From: an uncultured Sedimentitalea sp.
GTDB lineage: Bacteria; Pseudomonadota; Alphaproteobacteria; Rhodobacterales; Rhodobacteraceae
Direction: 5' to 3'
Length of the DNA stretch: 64,000 nucleotides
Assembly: GCA_947504115.1 (NCBI GenBank)
Contig: CANNGH010000002.1
Span: 1-64,000 of the forward strand
Shown here: positions 40,534-50,945 of the stretch, piece by piece
How positions within the stretch are numbered: position 1 is the stretch's first letter
How the letters are laid out: each line of letters opens with the position of its first letter
Translations under genes and position numbers: made by a program
Notes under the pieces: model-generated
Seen by the model: only the letters and a program-made list of their open reading frames with translations
Databases searched by the model: none
Told to the model about the DNA's origin: nothing

Positions 40534-41433
40534 ATGGCAACGATCAGATCGATGACGGGATTCGCCTCGGGGAGGGGCGAACATGCGCCCTGGTCCTGGG
40601 CGTGGGAGGTGCGCAGCGTCAATGCCCGCGGATTGGACCTGCGCCTGCGCGTGCCCGATTGGCTGGAGGGGCTGGAACCGGCCCTGCGCGACATGCTGGC
40701 ACGGGCGGTGACGCGGGGCAATGTCACCCTGTCGCTGCGTGTCACCCGCAACGAAAGCGCCGCCGGGGCGCTGACGCTGAACCGGGCGGCGCTGGACGGG
40801 GCGCTGGAGGCGCTGGCGGGGATCGAGGCCGAGGCGATGGAGCGCGGCATCACGCTGGCCCCGTCGCGCGCTGCCGACCTGCTGGCCCTGCGCGGCGTTC
40901 TGGACGCCGGCGCCGAGCCGGACGACACCGCACCGCTGATCGCGGAGTTGCGCGCGCAATTCGCGCCGCTCGTCTCCGCCTTCGTGCGGATGCGCGAGAG
41001 CGAAGGCACGGCATTGGCGACCGTGATGGACGACCACCTGAACGAAATCGCGGCGTTGACCGGTCGGGCTGCGGAGCTGGCCGAACTGCGCAAGGACGCG
41101 ATGGCTGACACCTTGCGCACCAATCTGGCCCGCGTGCTGGACAATGCCGACGGCGCCGATCCCGACCGCGTGGCGCAGGAACTGGCGATGCTGGCGGTCA
41201 AGTCCGACGTCACCGAGGAAATCGACCGTCTGCAAGCCCATGTCGCGGCCGCGCGCGATCTGCTGGCGGCAGGCGGGGCGGTGGGGCGCAAGCTGGATTT
41301 CCTGATGCAGGAATTCAACCGCGAGGCCAATACGCTGTGCTCCAAGGCGCAGGCGGGCGATCTGACGGCGGTCGGTCTGGACCTGAAGGCCGTCATAGAC
41401 CGGATGCGCGAACAGGTGCAGAATATTGAATAG
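40534..41433 (+). CDS. yicC: YicC family endoribonuclease
   Basis: 299 aa. [10 protein letters not shown] at the N-terminus, [20 protein letters not shown], and the C-terminal [20 protein letters not shown] are conserved in YicC/YloC proteins, reported to have endoribonuclease activity. ATG chosen to give [10 protein letters not shown]; the frame is open upstream. Followed by gmk 13 bp later, an arrangement often conserved. Confidence 0.93.
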   Translation: MATIRSMTGFASGRGEHAPWSWAWEVRSVNARGLDLRLRVPDWLEGLEPALRDMLARAVTRGNVTLSLRVTRNESAAGALTLNRAALDGALEALAGIEAEAMERGITLAPSRAADLLALRGVLDAGAEPDDTAPLIAELRAQFAPLVSAFVRMRESEGTALATVMDDHLNEIAALTGRAAELAELRKDAMADTLRTNLARVLDNADGADPDRVAQELAMLAVKSDVTEEIDRLQAHVAAARDLLAAGGAVGRKLDFLMQEFNREANTLCSKAQAGDLTAVGLDLKAVIDRMREQVQNIE

Positions 41434-41446
41434 AGAGGTTCCGGAA

Positions 41447-42088
41447 ATGGCGCAGCGGCGCGGCCTTCTGATCATCCTGTCCTCGCCTTCGGGGGCGGGC
41501 AAATCGACACTGGCGCGCCGTCTGCGCGACTGGGATTCCAGCATCCTGTTTTCGGTCAGCGCGACCACCCGCCCGCCGCGACCGGGTGAACAGGACGGCG
41601 TCGATTACGTCTTTACAAGCGAACACGAGTTCAAGGCGCAGGTCGCTGCGGGCGAAATGCTGGAACACGCGCATGTGTTCGGGAACTGGTATGGCTCGCC
41701 GCAGGCTCCGGTGCAGGCGGCCATCGACGCCGGACAGGACGTGCTGTTCGACATTGACTGGCAGGGCGCGCAGCAGATCCGCAACTCGTCGCTGGGCCAG
41801 CACACGCTGTCGATCTTTCTCCTGCCGCCGTCGATCCCCGAACTGCGCCGCCGTCTGGAAGGGCGCGGTCTCGACGACGCCGTCACCATCGCGCGGCGGA
41901 TGCAGAAAAGCTGGGACGAGATCAGCCATTGGGACGGGTACGATTTCGTGCTGGTGAACGACGATCTCGACCAGACCGAAAGTCACCTGAAAACCATCAT
42001 CACCGCCACCCGCCTGCGGCGCAGCCAGCAACCGGACCTGACCGGGCATGTGCGCCGGCTTCAGGCCGAATTCGAGGAACAGCCATGA
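41447..42088 (+). CDS. gmk: guanylate kinase
   Basis: 213 aa; GMP to GDP phosphorylation. P-loop [10 protein letters not shown] (about 12-21), [13 protein letters not shown] and [10 protein letters not shown] in the GMP-binding part, and [11 protein letters not shown]. The ATG with a purine-rich site was preferred to a TTG seven codons upstream. The stop overlaps the next start (ATGA). Confidence 0.96.
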   Translation: MAQRRGLLIILSSPSGAGKSTLARRLRDWDSSILFSVSATTRPPRPGEQDGVDYVFTSEHEFKAQVAAGEMLEHAHVFGNWYGSPQAPVQAAIDAGQDVLFDIDWQGAQQIRNSSLGQHTLSIFLLPPSIPELRRRLEGRGLDDAVTIARRMQKSWDEISHWDGYDFVLVNDDLDQTESHLKTIITATRLRRSQQPDLTGHVRRLQAEFEEQP

Positions 42089-42609
42089 CCATCTATGCCC
42101 TTGGCACCCGCACACCGCAAATCCATCCCGACACCTGGGTCGCCCCCGATGCGAACGTTATCGGCGGCATCGTGATCGAGGAGGGCGCCAGCGTCTGGTT
42201 CGGTTGCACCCTGCGCGGCGACAACGAGGATATCCGCGTCGGCGCGGGCAGCAACCTGCAGGAAAACTGCGTGTTGCATACCGATATGGGGTTTCCGCTG
42301 ACGATCGGCGCGGGCTGCACCATCGGGCACAAGGTCATGCTGCATGGCTGCACCCTCGGGGAAAACACCCTGATCGGCATGGGGGCCACGATCCTGAACG
42401 GCGCACGGATCGGCCGCAACTGTCTGATCGGGGCCGGGGCGCTGATCACCGAGAACAAGGAAATTCCGGACGGATCGCTGGTCATGGGCGCGCCCGGCAA
42501 GGTGGTGCGTCAGCTTGACGACAAGGCGATCGAGCGGCTGCGCTGGACGGCGACGCATTATCAGGAAAACATGCGCCGGTTTCGCGCGCAGTTGACCAGG
42601 ATCGGCTGA
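42085..42609 (+). CDS. gamma-carbonic anhydrase-like protein
   Basis: 174-aa left-handed beta-helix protein. Hexapeptide repeats run through [20 protein letters not shown] and [20 protein letters not shown] carries two of the usual His ligands, with the third upstream in VLHTD. Relatives include YrdA and PaaY; carbonic anhydrase activity is often assumed but not proven. Third gene of the yicC-gmk unit. Confidence 0.9.
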   Translation: MTIYALGTRTPQIHPDTWVAPDANVIGGIVIEEGASVWFGCTLRGDNEDIRVGAGSNLQENCVLHTDMGFPLTIGAGCTIGHKVMLHGCTLGENTLIGMGATILNGARIGRNCLIGAGALITENKEIPDGSLVMGAPGKVVRQLDDKAIERLRWTATHYQENMRRFRAQLTRIG

Positions 42610-42855
42610 CCGTCCTGCGGCAAGCGCGGTGATCCGCGCGCAAACCGACCCTGCTCATGACGGCTCCCGGCAGGTTTCCGGCGCCGCCACCATGGCGGAT
42701 GCCGTTGCGACAGGTGGCGTTTGCGCTTCTCTGCCTCTTTCCACGCGGGCAATTCGGTGGCAGGGTATCGGCAGTTATGCGCGCAGCGGACAACTCCGTG
42801 CGCGCAGACCCATGCGCCCGAGGGTGCATGACAATCAAGAAACTGGGAGAAATAC

Positions 42856-44445
42856 ATGAAACTCAGATCATACCTAGCAACAGGGGCGATGATCGCCTTC
42901 GGGGCCGGGGCGGCATCGGCGCAATCGCTGGTCTATTGCTCGGAAGGCTCGCCCGAAGGGTTCGACGCGGCGCTTTACACCTCCGGCACCACCTTCGATG
43001 CCTCCAGCCAGCCGATGTTCAACCGTCTGGCCCAGTTCATTCCCGGCACGACCGAGGTCGAACCCGGACTGGCCGAAAGCTGGGAGATTTCCGAGGACGG
43101 CAAGACCGTCACCTTCAAGCTGCGCGAGGGGGTCAAGTTCCACAGCAACGACCAGTTCACCCCGACGCGCGATTTCAACGCCGACGACGTGATCTTTACC
43201 TTCGACCGGCAGGGCAACCCCGACAATCCCTATAACAAGATATCGGGCGGTTCGTGGGAATATTACGCCGGCATGTCGATGCCCGACCTGCTGGAAAGCG
43301 TCGAAAAGGTCGATGATTACACCGTCAAGTTCCACCTGACCCGGCCCGATGCGCCGTTTATCGCGAACATGGCGATGGATTTCGCGTCGATACAGTCCAA
43401 GGAATATGCCGACGCCATGTTGGAGGCCGGCACGCCCGAGGCACTGAACCAGAAGCCGATCGGCACTGGCCCGTTCACGTTCCAAGCCTATCAGAAGGAC
43501 GCGATCATCCGCTACGTGCGCAACGATGATTACTGGGGCCCGCAGGCCAGGGTCGAATCCCTGATCTTCGCGATCACGCCCGATGCTTCGGTGCGGTATC
43601 AGAAGGTGAAGGCCGGCGAATGTCACATCATGGCCTATCCCAATCCCGCCGACGTGCAGGAGATGAAGGATAACGCGGACATCGTCGTGATGGAGCAGGA
43701 GGGCCTGAACGTGGGCTATATGGCCTACAACACCCAGATGGAACCGTTCGACAACCCCAAGGTGCGCAAGGCGCTGAACATGGCGATCGACAAGCAGGCG
43801 ATCATCGACGTGGTGTTCCAGGGCTCCGGCCAGATCGCCAAGAACCCGATCCCGCCGACCATGTGGGGCTACAACGACGCGGTCGAGGACGATCCGCACG
43901 ATCCCGAGGCATCGAAAAAGATGCTGGAGGAAGAGGGCGTCGAGAACCTCAAGATGAAGATCTGGGCGATGCCGGTGCAGCGTCCCTACAACCCCAATGC
44001 CCGCCGCATGGCCGAACTGATGCAGGAGGATTTCTCCAAGGTCGGCGTCGATGTGGAAATCGTGTCCTATGAATGGGGCGAGTATCTGGAGCGGTCGTCC
44101 GACGTGAATCGTGACGGTGCGGTGCTGCTGGGCTGGACGGGGGACAACGGCGACCCGGACAACTTCCTTGCCGTGTTGCTGGGCTGCGACGGTGTCGGGG
44201 CCTCGAACCGCGCGCAATGGTGTTACGAGCCGTTCGATGAATTGATCAACGAGGCCAAGGTGCTGACCGATCAGGACGAGCGCGCGAAGCTGTATGAAGA
44301 GGCGCAGGTCGTCTTCAAGGAGCAGGCGCCCTGGGCGACGATCGCGCATTCGGTGGTTTACATGCCGATGCGCCCCGAGGTCGAAAACTATGTGGTTCAC
44401 CCGCTGGGCACCCACATTTTCAACGAGGTCGGACTTTCCGATTGA
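42856..44445 (+). CDS. peptide ABC transporter, substrate-binding protein (DppA-like)
   Basis: 529 aa. Signal peptide MKLRSYLATGAMIAFGAGAASA-Q, then SBP family 5: LVYCSEGSPEGFDAALYTSG, LAESWEISEDGKTVTFKLRE, NMAIDKQAIIDVVFQG and the C-terminal LGTHIFNEVGL. Resembles DppA more than OppA, so dipeptides are the likely ligand. GGAGAAATAC before the ATG. First gene of a six-gene operon that includes a dipeptidase-like enzyme. Confidence 0.93.
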   Translation: MKLRSYLATGAMIAFGAGAASAQSLVYCSEGSPEGFDAALYTSGTTFDASSQPMFNRLAQFIPGTTEVEPGLAESWEISEDGKTVTFKLREGVKFHSNDQFTPTRDFNADDVIFTFDRQGNPDNPYNKISGGSWEYYAGMSMPDLLESVEKVDDYTVKFHLTRPDAPFIANMAMDFASIQSKEYADAMLEAGTPEALNQKPIGTGPFTFQAYQKDAIIRYVRNDDYWGPQARVESLIFAITPDASVRYQKVKAGECHIMAYPNPADVQEMKDNADIVVMEQEGLNVGYMAYNTQMEPFDNPKVRKALNMAIDKQAIIDVVFQGSGQIAKNPIPPTMWGYNDAVEDDPHDPEASKKMLEEEGVENLKMKIWAMPVQRPYNPNARRMAELMQEDFSKVGVDVEIVSYEWGEYLERSSDVNRDGAVLLGWTGDNGDPDNFLAVLLGCDGVGASNRAQWCYEPFDELINEAKVLTDQDERAKLYEEAQVVFKEQAPWATIAHSVVYMPMRPEVENYVVHPLGTHIFNEVGLSD

Positions 44446-44478
44446 CCTGTGCGGGGGCGGTGGATTATCCGCCGCCCC

Positions 44479-45624
44479 ATGCCCCTGGAAAAAGACAGGA
44501 TCGCTGACATTCCCGTGCCCAAGCCCCTTGCCGACCGCCTGGCCGAATATGCCGCCATCGCCACCGACCTGGGAGTGGACGCCATCGCGCTGGTGCCGGG
44601 GCCGAATTTCACCCGCGCTGTCGGGCAATCCTTCATGAGCCATGAGCGTCCGTTCCTGCTGGTCATCCGGGCTGACGGGCCGCCCGCCGCGCTGGTGCCC
44701 AATCTGGAACTGCGCAGTTGGGAGCAGGTCGGATTTCCCGGCGCGGTCTTCGACTGGCGCGACCAGGACGGTTATGACGCGGCGTTCGTCGGTTTGCTGG
44801 CGTACTTGGAGATTTCGTCGCTGGCCGTCGAAGGGCAAGTGATGCGGGTCTTCGTGCATCACGCCCTGAAACGCGCGCAGCCCGATCTGCGCATCATTGA
44901 CGGCGAGGTCGCGATTTCCGGCCTGCGCATGATCAAGACGCCCGAGGACATCGCCGCGTTGCAAGCGGCCATCGACATTTCCGAACGCGCGCTGGCCCGC
45001 ACGTTCGAAAGCGTGCGGCTTGGCCAGAGCGAAACCGACGTGGAGCAGGCCCTCGTTCAGGCGCTGTTCGCCGAGGGCGCCGAGGATCTGTCCTTTCCGC
45101 CCATCGTCGCCGCCGGCGACAATGCCGCGCGCCCCCATGCCCATGCCCGCGCCGATTATACGCTGAAGGCGGGCGATGCACTGCTGATCGATTTCGGCGC
45201 GCGCAAGCACGGTTTTGCCGCCGACATCACCCGCACCGTGTTTCTGGACCACGCCACCGACGAGGCACAGGCGGTTTACGACACGGTGCTGCGCGCCAAT
45301 CTGCGCGGCCATGAGATCGCGCGCGCCGGGATCACCGCGCACGAGATCGACGATGCCGTGACCGGCGTGCTGGAAGCATCGCCCTTTGCCGAGTTCATCC
45401 GCACCAAGACCGGCCACGGTCTGGGCCGCGAGGTGCACGAGGCACCCTACATCATGCGCGGCAACGATCAGGTGCTGCCGGCTGGAACCGTCTTCACCAA
45501 CGAGCCGGGACTGTATCTTCCGGGCGCACTCGGCGTGCGGATCGAGGACGACATCCTGATAACCGACGAGGGCTGCACCTCGCTCACCCGCTTTGCCAAG
45601 GAATTGACGGTGCTGACATGCTGA
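44479..45624 (+). CDS. M24 family metallopeptidase (Xaa-Pro type)
   Basis: 381 aa. An N-terminal creatinase-like domain is followed by the pita-bread domain. Metal ligands lie in LLIDFGARKHGFAADITRT (two Asp), TGHGLGREVHEAPYI (His), FTNEPGLYLPGALGVRIEDD (two Glu). No signal peptide, so cytoplasmic. Its position between the binding protein and permeases suggests it cuts imported proline-containing dipeptides. Its stop overlaps the permease start. Confidence 0.92.
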   Translation: MPLEKDRIADIPVPKPLADRLAEYAAIATDLGVDAIALVPGPNFTRAVGQSFMSHERPFLLVIRADGPPAALVPNLELRSWEQVGFPGAVFDWRDQDGYDAAFVGLLAYLEISSLAVEGQVMRVFVHHALKRAQPDLRIIDGEVAISGLRMIKTPEDIAALQAAIDISERALARTFESVRLGQSETDVEQALVQALFAEGAEDLSFPPIVAAGDNAARPHAHARADYTLKAGDALLIDFGARKHGFAADITRTVFLDHATDEAQAVYDTVLRANLRGHEIARAGITAHEIDDAVTGVLEASPFAEFIRTKTGHGLGREVHEAPYIMRGNDQVLPAGTVFTNEPGLYLPGALGVRIEDDILITDEGCTSLTRFAKELTVLTC

Positions 45625-46625
45625 AATACCTCGCCTCGCGGCTGCTGACCTTCATCCCCACCTTCATCGGGGTCACGCTGATCTCCTTCGCCTTCATCCG
45701 GTTGCTGCCGGGCGATCCGATCATCGTGATGGCCGGCGAGCGCGGCATGTCCGAGGAACGCTATGCCGAACTGTCCGCGCAACTGGGGTTCGACCGGCCG
45801 ATCTACGTGCAGTTCTGGGAATACCTGACCGGCGTGCTGCAGGGCGATCTGGGCTATTCCTTCGTCACCCGCCGCCCGGTCTGGGACGAATTCTTCTCGC
45901 TGTTCCCGGCGACGCTGGAACTGTCGATCTGCGCGATGATCTTCGCCATCGCGCTGGGGCTGCCAGCCGGTGTGATCGCCGCCGTCAACCGGGGCAAGTT
46001 CTTTGACCGCGCCCTGATGTCCACGGCACTGGTCGGATATTCCATGCCGATCTTCTGGTGGGCGCTGCTGCTGATCATCATCTTTTCCGGCAATCTGGGC
46101 TGGACCCCGGTATCGGGGCGGATCGACCTGATCTATTATTTCTCGAACCCCACCGGCTTCATGCTGATCGACGCGATCAAATCGGGACAGGACGGGGCGC
46201 TGGCCTCGGCGCTGCGCCACCTGCTGTTGCCCGCGATCGTGCTGGGCACCATCCCGCTGGCGGTCATCGCGCGCCAGACGCGCAGCGCCATGCTGGAGGT
46301 TCTGGGCGAGGATTACATCCGCACCGCCCGCGCCAAGGGCATGTCGCCGGCGCGGGTCAACGGCATCCACGCACTGCGCAACGCGCTGATCCCGGTCATC
46401 ACGGTGATCGGCCTGTCGGTCGGCACGCTGCTGGCCGGCGCGATCCTGACCGAGACGATCTTCAGCTGGCCGGGCATCGGCAAGTGGATGGTCGATTCGA
46501 TCTTCCGGCGCGATTATCCGGTGGTGCAGGGCGGTCTGCTGCTGATCGCGGTCATGGTCATGCTGGTGAACCTGACGGTCGATCTGCTGTATGGCGTCAT
46601 CAATCCCAAGATCAGAAAGCGCTGA
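45618..46625 (+). CDS. peptide ABC transporter permease (DppB-like)
   Basis: 335 aa, six helices. MLKYLASRLLTFIPTFIGVT at the start, DRPIYVQFWEYLTGVLQGDL and the EAA loop YIRTARAKGMSPARVNGIHA. Forms the channel with DppC. Overlaps the peptidase gene by 7 bases. Confidence 0.94.
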   Translation: MLKYLASRLLTFIPTFIGVTLISFAFIRLLPGDPIIVMAGERGMSEERYAELSAQLGFDRPIYVQFWEYLTGVLQGDLGYSFVTRRPVWDEFFSLFPATLELSICAMIFAIALGLPAGVIAAVNRGKFFDRALMSTALVGYSMPIFWWALLLIIIFSGNLGWTPVSGRIDLIYYFSNPTGFMLIDAIKSGQDGALASALRHLLLPAIVLGTIPLAVIARQTRSAMLEVLGEDYIRTARAKGMSPARVNGIHALRNALIPVITVIGLSVGTLLAGAILTETIFSWPGIGKWMVDSIFRRDYPVVQGGLLLIAVMVMLVNLTVDLLYGVINPKIRKR

Positions 46626-46626
46626 G

Positions 46627-47535
46627 ATGTCCGACACATTGTCCGCCGAAGTTGAGATGAACGCCCCGGACCGCCCCGGCCGTCTGCGCGAATTCTGGTT
46701 CTATTTCCGCGAAAACCGCGGCGCGGTCTTCGGCCTGTGGATCTTTGCCGCGTTCGTCTTCCTGGCGGCTTTCGCCCCGTTGATCGCGCCGCATGACCCC
46801 TCGGCGCAGTTCCGTGCCTTCGCGCTGCGCCCGCCGGTCTGGCAGGAGGGCGGCACATGGCGGTTTCCGCTGGGCACCGATCCGCTGGGGCGGGACATGC
46901 TGTCCCGGCTGATCGTGGGCGCGCGCTATTCGTTCTTCGTGGGCATCGTGGTGGTCGCCGTGGCCGCGACGGGGGGCATCGTCATGGGCCTGATTGCCGG
47001 CTTTGCGCCGCGCTGGCTGGACACGATCATCATGCGGATCATGGATATCATCCTTGCGTTCCCGTCGCTGTTGCTGGCGCTGGTGCTGGTGGCGGTGCTG
47101 GGGCCGTCGCTGACCAACGCGATGATCGCCATCGCCATCGTGCTGCAACCCCATTACGTGCGCCTGACCCGCGCCAGCGTGCTGTCGGAGAAACAGAAGG
47201 ATTACGTGACCTCGGCCCGTGTGGCCGGGTCCGGTCTGATGCGGCTGATGTTCGTGACCGTGCTGCCGAACTGCCTTGCGCCGATCATCGTGCAGGGCGC
47301 GCTGTCGTTTTCTACCGCCATTCTGGACGCCGCGGCACTGGGCTTCCTTGGCATGGGCGCACAGCCGCCGACGCCCGAATGGGGCACCATGCTGGCCGAG
47401 GCGCGCGAATTCATCCTGCGCGCCTGGTGGGTGGTGACCTTTCCGGGCGTCGCGATCCTGGTCACGGTTCTGGCGATCAACCTGATGGGCGACGGCCTGC
47501 GCGACGCGCTCGACCCCAAACTGAAGCGGAGCTGA
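46627..47535 (+). CDS. peptide ABC transporter permease (DppC-like)
   Basis: 302 aa with a first helix at about 37-57, a periplasmic loop with [20 protein letters not shown], and four to five more helices. EAA loop: [40 protein letters not shown] is the usual C-terminal motif. Start after the dppB-like stop by one base. Confidence 0.94.
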   Translation: MSDTLSAEVEMNAPDRPGRLREFWFYFRENRGAVFGLWIFAAFVFLAAFAPLIAPHDPSAQFRAFALRPPVWQEGGTWRFPLGTDPLGRDMLSRLIVGARYSFFVGIVVVAVAATGGIVMGLIAGFAPRWLDTIIMRIMDIILAFPSLLLALVLVAVLGPSLTNAMIAIAIVLQPHYVRLTRASVLSEKQKDYVTSARVAGSGLMRLMFVTVLPNCLAPIIVQGALSFSTAILDAAALGFLGMGAQPPTPEWGTMLAEAREFILRAWWVVTFPGVAILVTVLAINLMGDGLRDALDPKLKRS

Positions 47536-47536
47536 C

Positions 47537-48514
47537 ATGAGCCTTTTGCGCATCCGCAACCTCAGCGTTTCCTTTGCCACCTCGGCCGGTGCCTTCAAGG
47601 CGGTGGATTCGGTCGATATCAACGTGGAGGAGGGCGAAATCCTGTCCATCGTCGGCGAAAGCGGTTCGGGCAAGTCGGTGTCGATGCTGGCGCTGATGGG
47701 GCTGTTGCCGTGGACCGCGACCGTGACAGCGGACGAGATGACATTCGACGATCACGACCTGATGACGCTCGGCGCCAGCCAGCGCCGCCGTATCGTCGGC
47801 AAGGATCTGGCGATGATCTTTCAGGAACCGATGTCGTCGCTGAACCCGTGTTTCACCGTCGGCTGGCAGATCAAGGAGGCGCTGCGCTTTCACCTTGGGC
47901 TGGACCGCCGCGCGCGCCATGCCCGCGCCATCGAGCTGTTCGAACTGGTCGGCATCCCGGCCCCGGAAAAGCGCCTGTCGGCCTTTCCGCACCAATTGTC
48001 GGGCGGCATGAACCAGCGGGTGATGATCGCCATGGCGATTTCCTGCAATCCCAAGTTGCTGATCGCGGATGAGCCGACCACCGCGCTGGACGTGACCATT
48101 CAGGCGCAGATCCTCGACCTGCTGACCGGACTGCGCGACGAGACCGGCATGGGGTTGGTGCTGATCACCCATGACATGGGCGTGGTGGCCGAAACCGCCG
48201 AGCGGGTCAGCGTGCAATATGCCGGCCAGAAGATCGAGGAGCAGCCGGTGAAGTCGCTGTTTGCCGCACCGCATCACCCCTATACCGCCGCGCTGCTGGC
48301 CGCGCTGCCCGAACGCGCCACCGAAAAGCGTCTGCCGACCATTCCCGGCGTGGTGCCGGGACAGTTCGACCGCCCGGTCGGGTGCCTGTTCTCGCCGCGC
48401 TGCAAATTTGCCGATGACAAATGCCGCGCCAACCCGCCGCCGCCGCTGGGCGCCGATCTGGGATATGCACGCTGTTTCTATCCGCTCAATACCGATGAAA
48501 GGGCCGCCTCATGA
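47537..48514 (+). CDS. peptide ABC transporter ATPase (DppD-like)
   Basis: 325 aa. Walker [11 protein letters not shown]-loop [10 protein letters not shown], signature LSGGMNQR, Walker [13 protein letters not shown], and the C-terminal oligopeptide/dipeptide tail with Cys-rich [15 protein letters not shown], which binds a 4Fe-4S cluster in DppD. Note GMN instead of GMR/GQR in the signature. Overlaps dppF by 4 bases. Confidence 0.94.
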   Translation: MSLLRIRNLSVSFATSAGAFKAVDSVDINVEEGEILSIVGESGSGKSVSMLALMGLLPWTATVTADEMTFDDHDLMTLGASQRRRIVGKDLAMIFQEPMSSLNPCFTVGWQIKEALRFHLGLDRRARHARAIELFELVGIPAPEKRLSAFPHQLSGGMNQRVMIAMAISCNPKLLIADEPTTALDVTIQAQILDLLTGLRDETGMGLVLITHDMGVVAETAERVSVQYAGQKIEEQPVKSLFAAPHHPYTAALLAALPERATEKRLPTIPGVVPGQFDRPVGCLFSPRCKFADDKCRANPPPPLGADLGYARCFYPLNTDERAAS

Positions 48515-49539
48515 CCGCGCCCGTGATGACCGCGACCGCGCTTGCCCGCCATTACGAGGTCGGCGGCGGCATGTTTTCCAAGCCCCAGATCCTGCGCGCC
48601 GTCGCGCGGGTGGATTTCGACCTTTACGCGGGCAAGACGCTGGCCGTGGTCGGTGAATCCGGCTGTGGCAAATCCACGCTGGCCCGTATGGTCACGATGA
48701 TCGAGGAACCGACCGAGGGCACGCTGACGCTCGACGGCAAGCCGGTGGTACGGTCACGCTGGCCGGAACTGCGCCAGGATGTGCAGATCGTGTTTCAGGA
48801 CCCTTACGGATCGCTCAACCCGCGTCAGCGCGTCGGCGCGATCCTGATGGAGCCGCTGGCGATCAACCGCCGCGACATGAAGAAATCCGCGCGCGAGGAA
48901 AAGGCGCGCGAAATGCTGGGGCTGGTCGGGCTGCGCCCGGAACATTTCGACCGCTATCCGCATATGTTTTCCGGTGGGCAGCGCCAGCGCATCGCCATCG
49001 CGCGCGCGCTGATGCTGGACCCCAAGGTGCTGGTGCTGGACGAGCCTGTTTCCGCGCTGGATGTGTCGATCCAAAGCGCGATCCTGAACCTGCTGGTCGA
49101 TCTGCAGGAACGCATGGGGTTGGCCTATCTGTTCATCAGCCATGACCTGAGCGTCGTGCGCCATGTCGCGGACGACATCATCGTGATGTATCTGGGCAAG
49201 GCGGTGGAGCGTGGCCCCAAGAACGACGTCTTCGCGGCGCCGCGCCATCCCTATACCAAGGCGCTGTTGTCGGCAACGCCACAGGCCGATCCCCAGGGCC
49301 ACAAGGAGCGGATCAAGCTGGTCGGCGAGTTGCCCTCGCCGCTGGCGGTACCCGCGGGCTGCCCCTTTGCGCCGCGGTGCTGGAAGGTGCAGGATATCTG
49401 CCGCGAAAAGCGGCCCGAACTGGACCCGCCAGCCCATGCCGCCGCCTGCTTCTTCCCGCTGGTGCCAGGCGAAAGCGCCACCGATCCGGCAACCGGTCAG
49501 CAGGATTTCAATCCCGAATCGATGCCCCAAGCGGGGTGA
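48511..49539 (+). CDS. peptide ABC transporter ATPase (DppF-like)
   Basis: 342 aa. Walker [24 protein letters not shown], signature FSGGQRQR, Walker [13 protein letters not shown] and the Cys-containing tail [15 protein letters not shown]. Last gene of the peptide-transport operon, followed by a convergent luxR-type gene. Confidence 0.94.
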   Translation: MTAPVMTATALARHYEVGGGMFSKPQILRAVARVDFDLYAGKTLAVVGESGCGKSTLARMVTMIEEPTEGTLTLDGKPVVRSRWPELRQDVQIVFQDPYGSLNPRQRVGAILMEPLAINRRDMKKSAREEKAREMLGLVGLRPEHFDRYPHMFSGGQRQRIAIARALMLDPKVLVLDEPVSALDVSIQSAILNLLVDLQERMGLAYLFISHDLSVVRHVADDIIVMYLGKAVERGPKNDVFAAPRHPYTKALLSATPQADPQGHKERIKLVGELPSPLAVPAGCPFAPRCWKVQDICREKRPELDPPAHAAACFFPLVPGESATDPATGQQDFNPESMPQAG

Positions 49540-49564
49540 TCGGCGATCGTTCCGGGCCGATAAT

Positions 49565-50323
49565 TCAGCCTTCAAGCACGAACATCTGGTTGTTCAGCGT
49601 CGCTTTGAGAACCGCCTGCGCGGTGGTTTCGACCGCCAGCGCCTCGCGGGCCAGACGCAGGTGCTTTTCCACCGTCGCCGTCGTCAGGCCCATCAGAACC
49701 GCGATGTCCTGCGTCGTCTTGCCGTCCCCGACCCATTGCAGCGCCTCGAGCTGGCGCGGGGTCAGGCCGCGATTGGGCGGCGTATAGGGCAGGGTGAGGA
49801 TTTTCAGATGCGCCATGTCGTTCATCAGGTGGATGTCGCGCCCGTGCTCGGCCCAGATTTCGTCGACCTGCACCTGATTCATGTCCGCCCGCGCGGTCAG
49901 GGCGATCGCGCCTTTCTGCCGCAGATTGGGCGATTTGAAGCTGATCGTATAGCCAGCGGTGACTTTCATCCTGAGATTGTACTCAAGGACGCGGGTTTCT
50001 TCCTTGGTCAGCGTCTTGCCGTCAAACATCTCGTACACGCGCCGCCAACTGCACGCACCTTCGTTTTCCAGCGCCCAACGCGTCATGGGGGCGTGGAAAT
50101 ACAGTCTCTCGCCCAGAAACGTCTTGATGTATTCCGGCGAATGATTGGTCAGGATCACGAAGTCCTCGGGATCGCCCAGCGACGTGCGGGTGCGGTATTG
50201 CGTGCGCCCGTAGATCAGGCGGTCAAAGCCGTAACCGGCCATCTGTTCGCAATGGGCGGCCCACAATTCCTCGAGTGATTGCGTCGTCACCACGGCGTTC
50301 AGATAATCGCGCAATTCCATCAT
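49565..50323 (-). CDS. LuxR-family regulator (solo)
   Basis: 252 aa: an autoinducer-binding-like domain (about 15-165; YGFDRLIYGRT, DFVILTNHSPEYIKTF) and a LuxR HTH (about 185-245; RGLTPRQLEALQWVGDGKTT, MGLTTATVEKHLRLAREAL). No luxI-type synthase is in the window, so it may sense a foreign or different signal. The HTH departs from consensus (QDIAVLMG for KEIA-like). The start overlaps the aroQ stop. Confidence 0.88.
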   Translation of the reverse strand: MMELRDYLNAVVTTQSLEELWAAHCEQMAGYGFDRLIYGRTQYRTRTSLGDPEDFVILTNHSPEYIKTFLGERLYFHAPMTRWALENEGACSWRRVYEMFDGKTLTKEETRVLEYNLRMKVTAGYTISFKSPNLRQKGAIALTARADMNQVQVDEIWAEHGRDIHLMNDMAHLKILTLPYTPPNRGLTPRQLEALQWVGDGKTTQDIAVLMGLTTATVEKHLRLAREALAVETTAQAVLKATLNNQMFVLEG

Positions 50324-50766
50324 CAGGTATCGTCCCGCAGATGCGCATGCAGGGCGTGAAGCGCCAGAACATAGCCCTGCGCCCCGAACCCGCAGATCTG
50401 CCCCAGCGCGACCGGTGCGATATGCGACACCTGCCGGAACGGCTCGCGTGCGTGGATGTTGGACAGATGCACCTCGACCAGCGGCAGTTCGACCGACGCG
50501 ATGGCATCGCGCAGTGCGATCGATGTATGCGTATAGGCACCCGCATTCAGGACGATGCCGTCCTGTTCGCCGCGCGCGCCGTGAATGGCATCAATCAGCG
50601 CGCCCTCGTGGTTGGATTGCAGGCATGTGACCGCGAGCCCGAGCTTCGCGCCGTGGCTGTGGCAGGCCTCCTCGATCATGGCGAGGGTGGTCGTGCCATA
50701 GATGTCGGGCTGGCGCGTGCCCAGCAGGTTCAGGTTGGGACCGTTCATGACGAGAATTGATGTCAT
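50323..50766 (-). CDS. aroQ: 3-dehydroquinate dehydratase, type II
   Basis: 147 aa; third shikimate step. [16 protein letters not shown] with catalytic Tyr23, [28 protein letters not shown] and the catalytic His in [11 protein letters not shown]. Length usual. Upstream of and overlapping the luxR-type gene, so they are probably co-transcribed. Confidence 0.96.
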   Translation of the reverse strand: MTSILVMNGPNLNLLGTRQPDIYGTTTLAMIEEACHSHGAKLGLAVTCLQSNHEGALIDAIHGARGEQDGIVLNAGAYTHTSIALRDAIASVELPLVEVHLSNIHAREPFRQVSHIAPVALGQICGFGAQGYVLALHALHAHLRDDT

Positions 50767-50945
50767 AGAGAGCTTACCTTAGCGTTACTTATTGATACGC
50801 TTGATGATCCTGCGATGTCCAGTTTTCCGCGCGCTTCAGGCGGATCAGGAGGGCCACGTATCAAACACCCACAGGTTGAGCCAGTCCGAAACCAGCGCCG
50901 GCGTTTTTGCACCTTCCGTTTCGGCGGTCGCCCATGCCGGCGCGC

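Noticed and set aside
42874-45438. 854-codon open frame on the minus strand
   Set aside because: It is antisense to the peptide-binding protein and M24 peptidase genes, which have clear families and starts. Long antisense frames are expected at this GC.
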